A stretch of 64,000 bases of DNA from Marinobacterium sp. xm-d-530 (GTDB taxonomy: Bacteria > Pseudomonadota > Gammaproteobacteria > Pseudomonadales > Balneatricaceae): the NCBI RefSeq assembly GCF_013283365.1, contig NZ_WBYM01000003.1, positions 62,001-126,000 of the forward strand, given 5' to 3'. A program made the position numbers and the translations under genes. Shown here piece by piece: positions 52,768-61,711 of the stretch. The notes under the pieces are model-generated. The model did not search any database and was not told where the DNA came from. It saw only the letters and a program-made list of their open reading frames with translations. How positions within the stretch are numbered: the first letter of the stretch is position 1; every line of letters begins with the position of its first letter.

Positions 52768-54537
52768 TTAAAACTGTTCGTCACTCAGCACAAATGCGGC
52801 ATCAAGGCCCGTCATAATCGTTTGTGCATGAGCTTCTGCTCGTGGCAAGTAGTGCTCTGCATAAAAGCGCACGGTGGCAACTTTAGCGGCCAAAAACTCA
52901 TCCGAGTAAGCAGAACCTGCTCCGCTTAAGGCTTTAGCTCGAATGGCCTCTTTTGCCATTAGGTAGGCGCCGGTGAGGTAGCCCATCTGCATTAAGAAAT
53001 CGAATGCGACCGCACCCATTAAGCTGCGATCGGCAGCAGCACGATCAAGAATAAACTCTCGAATCTCTCGTGCGCGGGCCACGGATGCCACAAAACGATT
53101 GGCCATCTTATCAAGTCCGCACGCTCGAAGATCGGCTTCAATAGCCGCCATTTCATCAAGCAGATCCGCTAACGCTGCACCGTTATCGCTCAAGGTTTTA
53201 CGACCAATCAGATCCAGTGCCTGAATGCCGTTAGTACCTTCATAAATGGCTAAGATACGGGCGTCACGGTAGTGCTGAGCCGCGCCAGCCTCTTCGATAA
53301 AGCCCATGCCACCATGAACCTGAATATTCAGAGAGGTCAGTTCATTGGCCATCTCTGTCATCCAGCCCTTCACGATCGGCGTTAACAGTTCAACACGCGC
53401 TTTAGCCGCCGTTTGATCACCCTCGATGTGCGAACGATCAATCTCAGCAGCAGCAACTAGGGCCAATGCACGCATCGATTCACAGCCCGAGCGCATCGCC
53501 ATCAACATGCGACGCACATCGGGATGCTCAATAATAGGGATTTTCGAACCATCTTTACGACTGCCCTGTGTGCGCTCTTTCGCGTAGGCAACCGCTTGCT
53601 GATAAGCACGTTCAGAGATCGACAAACCCTGCAGACCCACCGACTGACGTGCATGGTTCATCATGGTGAACATGTAAGCCAAGCCTTTGTTCTCTTCACC
53701 GACCAGGTAGCCTACTGCACCGCCATTATCGCCAAAACTCATCGTACAGGTTGGCGAACCATGAATGCCCAATTTGTGCTCTAGAGAGATGCATTTTGCA
53801 TCGTTTAGCTCTGCAGGCTCTCCGTTCTCATCCAGCAAGAACTTAGGCACGATAAACAGCGAAATCCCTTTTACACCGGCCGGTGCATCTGGAAGTCGCG
53901 CCAAGACTAAATGCACAATGTTCGGGGTCATCTGATGATCGCCCCAAGTGATGTAGATCTTCTGGCCTGAGATCAGGTAGTGATCGCCATTCGGTACCGC
54001 TTTGGTTGAAACGGCTGCTAAATCTGAACCCGCGTTAGGTTCAGTCAGATTCATGGTGCCGGTCCACTCACCGCTGACTAAGCGCGATAGGTACTGATCT
54101 TTTAGCTCATCACTGCCGTGAGCGATCAGTGCTTCAATCGAACCCTGAGTCAACATCGGGCAGAGTGCAAACGCCATATTGGCCGAGTGCCACAACTCAT
54201 TGACTGCCGTACCTACAACATTTGGCAAGCCCTGGCCGCCAAACGCTTCAGGAGCTGTCAGAGTTGCCCAACCGTTTTCCATATATTGTTGATAAGCATC
54301 AGAGAATCCCGGAGTCTCAATAACCTTGTCACCCTCAAGGCGTGCGCCATTTTGGTCACCCACTGCATTGAGCGGAGCCAGTACTTCAGATGCGAGCTTA
54401 CCCGCCTCTTCAACGACGACATTGGCCAGTTCAAGATTAACTTCATCCAGGCCCATCGCCTGGCAAAGTTGATCGAATTCAACCAATTGATCCAATACAA
54501 AAGCGGTGTCCTGTGCAGGCGCGTTATAGATACTCAT
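52768..54537 (-). CDS. acyl-CoA dehydrogenase with C-terminal extension domain
   Basis: 589 residues: N-terminal helical, middle beta (TGTMNLTEPNAGSDLAAV), C-terminal helical domain and an added AcylCoA_DH_C domain (about 465-585). The catalytic glutamate is in AIYEGTNGIQALDLIG at about 429. This long form includes FadE-like and DmdC-like (methylthiopropanoyl-CoA) enzymes. It would oxidise an acyl-CoA to the 2-enoyl form and pass electrons to EtfAB. The neighbouring acyl-CoA ligase and ETF genes support the role. Chain length or substrate cannot be read from sequence; DMSP-derived methylthiopropionate is one option for a marine bacterium. Confidence 0.9.
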   Translation of the reverse strand: MSIYNAPAQDTAFVLDQLVEFDQLCQAMGLDEVNLELANVVVEEAGKLASEVLAPLNAVGDQNGARLEGDKVIETPGFSDAYQQYMENGWATLTAPEAFGGQGLPNVVGTAVNELWHSANMAFALCPMLTQGSIEALIAHGSDELKDQYLSRLVSGEWTGTMNLTEPNAGSDLAAVSTKAVPNGDHYLISGQKIYITWGDHQMTPNIVHLVLARLPDAPAGVKGISLFIVPKFLLDENGEPAELNDAKCISLEHKLGIHGSPTCTMSFGDNGGAVGYLVGEENKGLAYMFTMMNHARQSVGLQGLSISERAYQQAVAYAKERTQGSRKDGSKIPIIEHPDVRRMLMAMRSGCESMRALALVAAAEIDRSHIEGDQTAAKARVELLTPIVKGWMTEMANELTSLNIQVHGGMGFIEEAGAAQHYRDARILAIYEGTNGIQALDLIGRKTLSDNGAALADLLDEMAAIEADLRACGLDKMANRFVASVARAREIREFILDRAAADRSLMGAVAFDFLMQMGYLTGAYLMAKEAIRAKALSGAGSAYSDEFLAAKVATVRFYAEHYLPRAEAHAQTIMTGLDAAFVLSDEQF

Positions 54538-54576
54538 AGAATAGATTCCCGATTTGGAAAGCGTTGGAAAGCTCTT

Positions 54577-54602
54577 AAAAACAGAGGGCAGCTAGGCTGC
54601 CC
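54577..54602 (-). terminator. weak terminator or attenuator between etfA and the dehydrogenase gene
   Basis: GGGCAGC pairs with GCTGCCC around a TAG loop (54586-54602). On the minus strand TCTGTTTTT follows. It lies within the 74-nt gap and may allow higher etfBA expression. Confidence 0.55.
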
Positions 54603-54611
54603 TTGTTTGAT

Positions 54612-55541
54612 TTAGATTTTCGATACTAGCTCTGGAAGGATCTCGTGTAGATCACCCACTAGACCGTAGTCTGCAATGCCGAAGATTGGCGCTTCTTCAT
54701 CTTTGTTAATAGCAACGATAGTGCCTGACTCTTTCATACCTGCAAGGTGCTGGATAGCGCCTGAGATACCTACAGCAATGTATAGCTTAGGCGCTACCAT
54801 CTTACCTGTCTGGCCAACCTGCATATCGTTTGGCACAAAGCCGCTGTCGACCGCAGCACGTGATGCGCCCACTGCAGCACCAAGCTTATCTGCAAGTTCG
54901 AATACCTTAGCGAAGTCCTCTTTAGAACCTACACCACGACCACCTGAAACAACGATATCTGCAGATTCAAGTTCTGGACGATCTGATTCGCTCACCTCTG
55001 CACCTACGAAACGTACTTTCGCAGCTGGGACAGTCACTGATGCCGCTTCAACAGCAGCTGAACCGCCATTACCAGCAGCAGCAAATGCAGTACCACGAAC
55101 AGTCATCACTTTAAGCGCGTCGCTGCTCTTCACAGTCGCGATAGCGTTACCAGCGTAGATTGGACGCTTGAACGTATCTGCATCGATCACTTCGATAACT
55201 TCAGATAGCTGATTCACACCGCAAAGTGCAGCAACACGTGGTGCCAAATCTTTACCGAAAGTGCTCGCACCTAAAATAACGTGCGTGTAATCACCTGCAA
55301 GCTGCTTAGCGATTGGTGCAACAAACTCAGCAAGTGAGTGTTCAAGAGCAGAATCTTCAACTGTTAGGACACGATCAACACCCGCAACTGAAGCTGCCTG
55401 CGCTGCAGCCGCAGCTACAGAAGAACCTACCACTAGCACATCAACTGGCGCGCCTAGTTTAGTTGCAGCAGTCACTGCAGAAAGAGTTGCACCTTTAAGT
55501 GACTGACTGTCGTGTTCAGCAATAATCAACGTTTTCATCAT
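54612..55541 (-). CDS. etfA: electron transfer flavoprotein alpha subunit
   Basis: 309 residues from the ATG at 55541, with GGGAGAG upstream. The C-terminal FAD-binding domain has [14 protein letters not shown] (about 205) and [23 protein letters not shown], shown in parts, which is the family hallmark. It carries FAD and docks on ETF-QO. It is 7 nt after etfB. Codon use is biased toward optimal codons, consistent with abundant expression. Confidence 0.97.
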   Translation of the reverse strand: MMKTLIIAEHDSQSLKGATLSAVTAATKLGAPVDVLVVGSSVAAAAAQAASVAGVDRVLTVEDSALEHSLAEFVAPIAKQLAGDYTHVILGASTFGKDLAPRVAALCGVNQLSEVIEVIDADTFKRPIYAGNAIATVKSSDALKVMTVRGTAFAAAGNGGSAAVEAASVTVPAAKVRFVGAEVSESDRPELESADIVVSGGRGVGSKEDFAKVFELADKLGAAVGASRAAVDSGFVPNDMQVGQTGKMVAPKLYIAVGISGAIQHLAGMKESGTIVAINKDEEAPIFGIADYGLVGDLHEILPELVSKI

Positions 55542-55551
55542 CAACTCTCCC

Positions 55552-56301
55552 TTAAATAACCTGTGCTTCGTTACGTAGCTTGTCGATCAGTGCATCTACT
55601 GAATCAACTTTGATACCGCCGCTACGCTCTGCTGGAGTCTCAACAGAGATAAGCTCTACGCTGTTTGTTAGCTCAACGCCAAGGTCAGCTAGAGTCTTAA
55701 CATCCAGTGGCTTACGTTTAGCCTGCATGATTTTTGGCAGTGCTGCGAAACGTGGTTCGTTCAAACGAAGGTCAGTAGTGATAACTGCTGGAAGATCCAT
55801 CTCAACAGTCACAAGACCGCCATCCACTTCACGAGTTACCTGAGCTTTACCGTCTGCAATTTTTACTTCAGATGCGAAAGTTGCCTGTGGCACATCTAGA
55901 AGAGCCGCAAGCATCTGACCAGTCTGGTTATTATCAGAGTCGATCGCTTGTTTACCAAGAATAAAGATGCCAGCATTTTCAGACTCGTTCACTTTCGCAA
56001 GAATGCGAGCAACATCAAGAGAGTTTAGTTTGCCTTCCGCTTCGACCTGCACACCTCGATCTGCACCTAGTGCCATTGCGTAACGCATCTGCTCCTGACA
56101 AGACTTGTCACCAATTGAAACCACAACGATCTCAGACACGACACCCGCCTCTTTAAGACGTACAGCTTCTTCAACTGCAATCTCACAGAATGGGTTGATC
56201 GACATCTTAGTGTTTGCCAAATCTACATCGCTGTTATCCGCTTTAACGCGAACCTTAACGTTGTAGTCAATAACGCGTTTTACTGCGACTAATGCTTTCA
56301 T
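55552..56301 (-). CDS. etfB: electron transfer flavoprotein beta subunit
   Basis: 249 residues. The typical start [19 protein letters not shown] is followed by the AMP-site region GADRGVQVE and [15 protein letters not shown], and the dehydrogenase recognition loop [20 protein letters not shown] lies at about 180-199. It forms the ETF heterodimer with EtfA. AAGGAGT precedes the ATG by 6 nt. It follows the acyl-CoA ligase gene with a 47-nt gap. Confidence 0.97.
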   Translation of the reverse strand: MKALVAVKRVIDYNVKVRVKADNSDVDLANTKMSINPFCEIAVEEAVRLKEAGVVSEIVVVSIGDKSCQEQMRYAMALGADRGVQVEAEGKLNSLDVARILAKVNESENAGIFILGKQAIDSDNNQTGQMLAALLDVPQATFASEVKIADGKAQVTREVDGGLVTVEMDLPAVITTDLRLNEPRFAALPKIMQAKRKPLDVKTLADLGVELTNSVELISVETPAERSGGIKVDSVDALIDKLRNEAQVI

Positions 56302-56348
56302 GTTAACTCCTTAAATCCTGGCCACTAAGACCAGTCTACTAAACTGTG

Positions 56349-57977
56349 TTACAGCGCGTTTGCTTGATCGCGCAGTACGAACTTCTGAATCTTACCGGTC
56401 GACGTTTTTGGTAGCGGACCGAAAACAACATTCTTAGGTACTTTGAAACGTGCTAGGTGCTCACGACAGAACTCGATCACATCCGCTTCACTTACCTCTG
56501 GCGCACCCTCTTTTAGAGTGACGAATGCACACGGTGTTTCGCCCCACTTCTCATCATTCTTCGCTACAACTGCAGCCTCTTGAATGTGAGGGTGAGAATA
56601 AAGAACACCTTCAACTTCGATACTCGAGATGTTCTCACCACCCGAGATGATGACATCTTTCGAACGGTCTTTAATCTGCACGTAGCCATCTGCATGCCAT
56701 ACCGCCAAATCACCCGATGCGAACCAGCCGCCTTTGAATGATTTTTCAGTCGTTGATGGGTTCTTCAGATAGCCCTTCATGACAAGGTTACCTCGCATGA
56801 AGATCTCACCCATGGTCTCACCATCTTTAGGCACAAGTTCCATGGTCTCTGGATCCATAACCACCATGCCTTCCATCATTGGCGAACGCACACCTTGGCG
56901 AGCTTTAAGCACAGATTTTTCTGCAGGTGATTTTTCATTCCACTCATCTTTCCATGCACAAACAGCACATGGACCATAGGTCTCAGTTAGACCGTAGACA
57001 TGAGTTACCTCAAAACCAATTGCTTCCATACCAGCGATAACTGGAGCTGGAGGAGCAGCACCCGCGGTCATTACTTTAACTTTGTGGTTGATGCCCGCTT
57101 TCATCTCAGCAGGAGATGAGTTCAGCATATTAAGAACGATTGGCGCACCACAGAAGTAGCCAACCTCTTCTTCTTTGATTAGTTCAAAAATCTTATCGGC
57201 ACGGACATGACGCAAGCTCACACTGACGCCCGCTTGTGCGGCAATGGTCCAAGGGAAACACCAGCCGTTACAGTGGAACATTGGTAGAGTCCAAAGGTAC
57301 GATGCGTGAATTTCCATACCCCAAGATAACGCATTGCTTGCAGCATTCAGGTAAGCACCACGGTGGTGGTAAACAACACCTTTCGGATCACCTGTAGTAC
57401 CTGAAGTGTAGTTTAATGAGATCGCATTCCACTCATCAGTAACGCGCGGGAAATCGTATTCCGGATCACCACCAGCGATAAACGCTTCGTAGTCCATCTC
57501 ACCGATCATCACACCGCCATCATAGCTAGCATCATCAATACCAATCACAAGCGGTTTGTTGTCTAGCATACCTAGAGCAGCCGTAGCCAATTCACCAAAC
57601 TCTTTATCGACTAGAAATACTTTTGCTTCAGCATGCTGAAGGATAAACGCAACAGCTGCCGCATCTAGACGAGTATTAATTGAGTTGAGTACAGCACCAG
57701 CCATTGGTACACCGAAGTGCGACTCAAAATGCTCAGGAAGGTTAGATGCAATGATTGATACAGCCTCACCCTTTTTAACACCCGCTTTATTGAGGGCGCT
57801 CGCTAACTGCTTACAACGTGTGAGAGTCTCTAACCAAGTACGACGAACAGCGCCATTCACTGTTGCAGTTCGATCAGGGTAGATGAACGCAGAACGCTCA
57901 AGGAAGCTGATAGGTGTTAATGCTGCATAGTTTGCAGAGCATTGATCAAGGTTGGTCTCAAAGGGTGAGTTTTGCAT
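56349..57977 (-). CDS. AMP-forming acyl-CoA synthetase
   Basis: 542 residues of the ANL superfamily. The P-loop is NYTSGTTGDPKGVVYHH, the core motif is YGLTETYGP, the hinge is DRSKDVIISGGENISS, and the catalytic lysine is in LPKTSTGKIQKF near the C-terminus. The subgroup matches the enzymes that start with ALTPISFLERSA and share a LNTRLDA-like SINTRLDAAAVAF segment. Members activate fatty or aryl acids; a marine subset is DmdB, the methylthiopropanoyl-CoA ligase. Substrate is unresolved. It should supply the neighbouring dehydrogenase. Confidence 0.93.
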   Translation of the reverse strand: MQNSPFETNLDQCSANYAALTPISFLERSAFIYPDRTATVNGAVRRTWLETLTRCKQLASALNKAGVKKGEAVSIIASNLPEHFESHFGVPMAGAVLNSINTRLDAAAVAFILQHAEAKVFLVDKEFGELATAALGMLDNKPLVIGIDDASYDGGVMIGEMDYEAFIAGGDPEYDFPRVTDEWNAISLNYTSGTTGDPKGVVYHHRGAYLNAASNALSWGMEIHASYLWTLPMFHCNGWCFPWTIAAQAGVSVSLRHVRADKIFELIKEEEVGYFCGAPIVLNMLNSSPAEMKAGINHKVKVMTAGAAPPAPVIAGMEAIGFEVTHVYGLTETYGPCAVCAWKDEWNEKSPAEKSVLKARQGVRSPMMEGMVVMDPETMELVPKDGETMGEIFMRGNLVMKGYLKNPSTTEKSFKGGWFASGDLAVWHADGYVQIKDRSKDVIISGGENISSIEVEGVLYSHPHIQEAAVVAKNDEKWGETPCAFVTLKEGAPEVSEADVIEFCREHLARFKVPKNVVFGPLPKTSTGKIQKFVLRDQANAL

Positions 57978-58079
57978 CTAATTTGTTCCCTACATTTTTA
58001 TTAGTTTAGGCTATCTCTTTGGATAGCTAACATCAACTCGATCACTGAGCATACAACCCTTTAAAGCTGCATGCATCAA

Positions 58080-58928
58080 CTACTGATCATATCGATAAAA
58101 ACCTACTCCACTCTTACGTCCTAACTGCTGATCAATAACCATTTCACGCAGCATAGGAGCCGGTAGATAACGCGGATCTTTTAACTCAACAAACATCAGA
58201 TCCAAAATACTTAAACAGGTATCTAGACCGATCATATCTGCAAGCGCCAAAGGCCCCATTGGGAAGCCCGCGCCTAGCGTCATAATCTGATCAACCTGTT
58301 CCGCTGTAGCCGTACCCTCTTCAACCACACGAATCGCTTCGTTAATGGTAGGTAGCAAAATGCGGTTTAACACAAACGCCGGGCGATCTTTAACAACCAC
58401 AGCCGTTTTACCAAGACGCTCTGACAACTCTGTTACAGCAGCAACGGTTTTTTGCGCGGTCGCTTTCGCTTCAATCACCTCAATCAATGGCATAAGCGGC
58501 ACTGGATTCATAAAGTGCACGCCAATCATGCGCTCTGGATGATCGATAATTGCCGCAAGGCGTCCGATTGAGATAGAGGAGGTATTGCTCGCAAGTATCG
58601 CGTCAGACGAGCAGATCTCATTGAGCGAAGAGAAGATACGACGCTTAGTCATCTCATCCTCAGTCACCGCCTCAATTACCAATTCACAATCAGCAACCTG
58701 ACCCATCTCGGTAGTTACAGATATATTTGGCAGCGGATTAACCTCAGCTGCCAATTTGCCACGCTCTTTAAGCTTAGCGATGCTCGCTTCAGTTGTAGCT
58801 AGAGCGGTATCGAGCTGATCCTGTGAGAGATCGACAAGTGTTACGGCAATATCAGCACAAGCGAGCACCTGAGTAATACCTTGCCCCATCTGCCCTGCAC
58901 CAATAACACCAACACGTTTAATCATCAT
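58080..58928 (-). CDS. 3-hydroxyacyl-CoA (3-hydroxybutyryl-CoA) dehydrogenase
   Basis: 282 residues, the short single-function HBD class. The NAD motif is VGVIGAGQMGQGI, the catalytic histidine is in IGVHFMNPVPLMPLIEVI, and the C-terminal dimerisation domain is complete (GFPMGPLALADMIGLD). It oxidises 3-hydroxyacyl-CoA with NAD, or runs in reverse for butanoyl units. It is 102 nt upstream of the acyl-CoA ligase gene on the same strand, and divergent from the AraC-type regulator. Confidence 0.93.
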   Translation of the reverse strand: MMIKRVGVIGAGQMGQGITQVLACADIAVTLVDLSQDQLDTALATTEASIAKLKERGKLAAEVNPLPNISVTTEMGQVADCELVIEAVTEDEMTKRRIFSSLNEICSSDAILASNTSSISIGRLAAIIDHPERMIGVHFMNPVPLMPLIEVIEAKATAQKTVAAVTELSERLGKTAVVVKDRPAFVLNRILLPTINEAIRVVEEGTATAEQVDQIMTLGAGFPMGPLALADMIGLDTCLSILDLMFVELKDPRYLPAPMLREMVIDQQLGRKSGVGFYRYDQ

Positions 58929-59089
58929 TCACACTCAAAAACTATATGGAGAAGATTATCTCTAGTTAACCACTAGTAGGAAATGACCATGAAAGACTAT
59001 TTATTGATATTTTCGGACACAAAATCAATGTATATTGACCAAATAAGACGTTAGTACAACTTAAATAGTTATTTTTTCGGTCAAAAAAC

Positions 59090-60100
59090 ATGCGCCATTA
59101 CGAGAATCACAGTATCTCCTCGCATTTCGCCATCACCACACTGAAATCAGCTTCACGTATGGGACTCGATATTGGCGCACTGCTGCACGACTCTAATCTC
59201 GATGGCGAACTGATTGGAAACCCCAAATTTCGGTTAACCCCAAATCAGTTTGGCACACTGTCTCGCCTGACTTGGGAACGTGGTGATGATGAGTTTATGG
59301 GTTGCTGTGAACGTCCAGCCAAATACGGAACATTCAGTCTATTTGCGCGCGAAGCAGTGCGAACTCAGAACCTGCGCGACGTATACCAGCACCTTTGCCG
59401 ATTCTACCGACTTGTGAACGATGGCATTGCACTTAATCTTGAAGTGAGCGATTACCAAGCGACGCTAGAGATGAAGTTTTCGAAGCCGGGGCTGGATCCA
59501 GACTACCTGCTTCGTGACTTCTTGATGCTGCTTTGGCACCGTTTTCCGAGCTGGCTGATAGGCCGTAGGATTAATCTATTTGAAGTTCATATGATTGGCC
59601 CAAGACCTAGCCATGGCGACGAATATCGTCTGATGTTCCCCTGCCCTGTGAGCTACAATGAATCTGCTAATAGACTTATTTTTGAAATTGAAGCGCTAGA
59701 CGCTCCAATCATTCAGAACCTAGAGACACTGCGCGAACACCTTCGCAGCGCCCCACTTCAGTGGTTTACTCGCCAAGAGTACCTACCGGTATATACTCGT
59801 CGAGTTCGCGACTTTTTAGCGACGATCGAGACAGGTGAGATTGACATGGAGCGCGTTGCCGACGAGTTAAATATCACAGTCCGCACGCTTAGACGTAAAC
59901 TAGAGAGTGAAGGCACTCGTTTTCAAGAGATCAAGGATGAACTTCGCCACGATAATGCAGTGCATCTACTTAACCAGTCATCCATGTCCGTACAGGAGAT
60001 AGCGCAACGCCTAGGTTTTTCAGAAACCGCAGCGTTCACACGCTCATTTAAAAAGTGGACAGGACAAACCCCAAGAGCCTTTAGATCTGGTACAAAGTAA
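59090..60100 (+). CDS. AraC-family regulator with arabinose-binding-like N-terminal domain
   Basis: 336 residues. The N-terminal domain (about 25-210) is the PF12625-type sensor found in OruR/ArgR/OhbR-like regulators. The C-terminal pair of helix-turn-helix motifs (about 235-335) includes LNITVRTLRRKLESEG and the LGFSETAAFTRSFKKWTGQTP signature. No ribosome site is visible at the ATG 59090, and the leader is only AT-rich. It diverges from the 3-hydroxyacyl-CoA dehydrogenase gene, which it probably controls together with the rest of the acyl-CoA cluster (inference). Confidence 0.88.
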   Translation: MRHYENHSISSHFAITTLKSASRMGLDIGALLHDSNLDGELIGNPKFRLTPNQFGTLSRLTWERGDDEFMGCCERPAKYGTFSLFAREAVRTQNLRDVYQHLCRFYRLVNDGIALNLEVSDYQATLEMKFSKPGLDPDYLLRDFLMLLWHRFPSWLIGRRINLFEVHMIGPRPSHGDEYRLMFPCPVSYNESANRLIFEIEALDAPIIQNLETLREHLRSAPLQWFTRQEYLPVYTRRVRDFLATIETGEIDMERVADELNITVRTLRRKLESEGTRFQEIKDELRHDNAVHLLNQSSMSVQEIAQRLGFSETAAFTRSFKKWTGQTPRAFRSGTK

Positions 60101-60155
60101 ATCCGAAAATATCTCTTTTACACTCTTATAGTGCATGATGAAGACTTATGTCCAT

Positions 60156-60908
60156 TTAAGTTTTGTGTAAAAAACCGTCAATGCCATCAACTGCAGATTG
60201 GCACATCATATTTTCAGCCATAACATCGCCAGCAAATGCGTAGGCATCTGATAGAGCCATCTGACGTTGCGGATAGAACATTGCTTTGCCAAAGCGGATT
60301 GCATCAGGGCTCTTTTCGGTAATTTTAGCAACCTTGTCGGCCACAGCTTGATCAAGCTCTTCATCATCTACGACCTGACTGACTAGACCCCAGTCATACG
60401 CTGTATCAGCATTGATAAAATCACCGGTCACGAGCATATCGAAAGCTCGCTTTGGTGCGATAGATCGAGACAACGCTACCGCAGGAGTCGAACAGAAGAG
60501 CCCTAGCTTGATACCCGATACTGCGAAGCGGGCAGAACTTGCCGCAATTACCAAGTCACAGCTAGCAGCCAACTGACATCCTGCGGCAGTCGCAATTCCA
60601 TGAACCTTCGCTATTACAGGCACAGGAAGCGCCACAATGCTTTGCATTACTTTACCACAACGCCCGAAGAGGTCCTGGTAATAACTCTGCTGAGGATGAG
60701 CGCGCATCTCTTTCAGGTCATGCCCAGCACAAAAACCGCGACCGCTACCTGCTATCACCACACAGCGCACACTTTCATCCTGTGCAATATCATCGAGTTC
60801 GTGCTGCAGCGCTTCAAGCAATGCTTCAGATAGAGTATTGAAGTGATCAGGGCGATTAAGGGTTAGCTTCACCACACCACTTTTGTCTTCACGTATTAAA
60901 ACTGTCAT
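60156..60908 (-). CDS. enoyl-CoA hydratase/isomerase family protein (ECHDC3-like)
   Basis: 250 residues from the ATG at 60908, with GAGG 9 nt upstream; a GTG is at 60911. Crotonase-fold oxyanion segments are AGSGRGFCAGHDLKEM and HGIATAAGCQLAASCDL. At the two catalytic-glutamate positions of rat hydratase the residues are alanine (A-A-G-C) and a CSTP loop, so it may not be a true 2-enoyl-CoA hydratase, as for human ECHDC3-like proteins. It is last in the minus-strand MaoC/AacS/hydrolase group, 10 nt after the hydrolase. Confidence 0.85.
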   Translation of the reverse strand: MTVLIREDKSGVVKLTLNRPDHFNTLSEALLEALQHELDDIAQDESVRCVVIAGSGRGFCAGHDLKEMRAHPQQSYYQDLFGRCGKVMQSIVALPVPVIAKVHGIATAAGCQLAASCDLVIAASSARFAVSGIKLGLFCSTPAVALSRSIAPKRAFDMLVTGDFINADTAYDWGLVSQVVDDEELDQAVADKVAKITEKSPDAIRFGKAMFYPQRQMALSDAYAFAGDVMAENMMCQSAVDGIDGFLHKT

Positions 60909-60921
60909 CACATCATTCCTC

Positions 60922-61707
60922 TTATTGTTGGTCTGTGACTAGATTAGTTTTCAGAAACTGTTCGATACTCTCAAGCACCTGCTCTGCATTTGTTCTATGC
61001 GGAACGTGAGCACAATCGGGAATTATCACCTGGTCAGAGGGGCCTGCACTCTGATCATGAATATATTGGGGAAATGCCTGCGAGCCATACTCGTCCAATT
61101 CACCATGAATAGCGAGCACTGGAGATTTTAGCTCATTAAGCGCATCGGTTAGACGCCATTCAGCGAAGTCAGGATTTAGCCACACATCGGTCCAGGCACT
61201 AAGTACCCACCGAGCATTCGCACCATGCCAACGTTCAAGCTTTTCGAGCTGACCATCCTGCGTAAAGAGTAACTTTGCTTCGCTGATAGATTTAAGCGTC
61301 TGCTTCTCCACAAAAGCCTGTGCTGCAATCGTAATTACCGCCAAACAATCAGGGTCCGAAGCACCAATTTCCACAGCCATCGCACCTCCCACTGAGTGGC
61401 CCAAAACTAGATACTCTTTAAACCCTAAAGCAGTTTTAATTTGTGGAAAGTAGTGCTTAGCTTCTTCAGCTATAAAGTCGAGGTTAGGTAATACTGCTCT
61501 GGAGTCGGAGTTTCCAAATCCGAGACGGTCATATGCGATAATAGGTCGTTGGAGTCGTTCGAGAAGCTGTTCTGGAAATTCACGCCACAAGTTAACCGAA
61601 CCAAGGGAATCATGCATAAGTACCAGGGGCGCAATTTCGGGATATAGCTCTGCCCCCCAGATCTTTATGCTAACCAGCCCCTGATCGGTAGTGACCTGTT
61701 TCTCCAC
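60922..61707 (-). CDS. alpha/beta-hydrolase
   Basis: 261 residues with the nucleophile elbow GHSVGGAMA (serine at about 105), a late acid in HGELDEYG, and a terminal histidine in DCAHVPHRT. The oxyanion loop reads HDSLGSVNLW, with Asp where HG is usual. The start is GTG at 61707 with AGGAG upstream, only 4 nt from the AacS stop, so translation is likely coupled. Substrate is unknown; an ester or a thioester in the same pathway is plausible. Confidence 0.85.
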   Translation of the reverse strand: MEKQVTTDQGLVSIKIWGAELYPEIAPLVLMHDSLGSVNLWREFPEQLLERLQRPIIAYDRLGFGNSDSRAVLPNLDFIAEEAKHYFPQIKTALGFKEYLVLGHSVGGAMAVEIGASDPDCLAVITIAAQAFVEKQTLKSISEAKLLFTQDGQLEKLERWHGANARWVLSAWTDVWLNPDFAEWRLTDALNELKSPVLAIHGELDEYGSQAFPQYIHDQSAGPSDQVIIPDCAHVPHRTNAEQVLESIEQFLKTNLVTDQQ

Positions 61708-61711
61708 CCTA

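Noticed and set aside
54676-55158. 160-codon plus-strand ORF
   Set aside because: It lies antisense within etfA and has no ribosome site or recognisable motifs.
59010-59088. TTTTCGGACA and TTTTCGGTCA direct repeats before the AraC-type gene
   Set aside because: Only two imperfect copies in AT-rich DNA about 65 bp apart; noted but too weak to call an operator.
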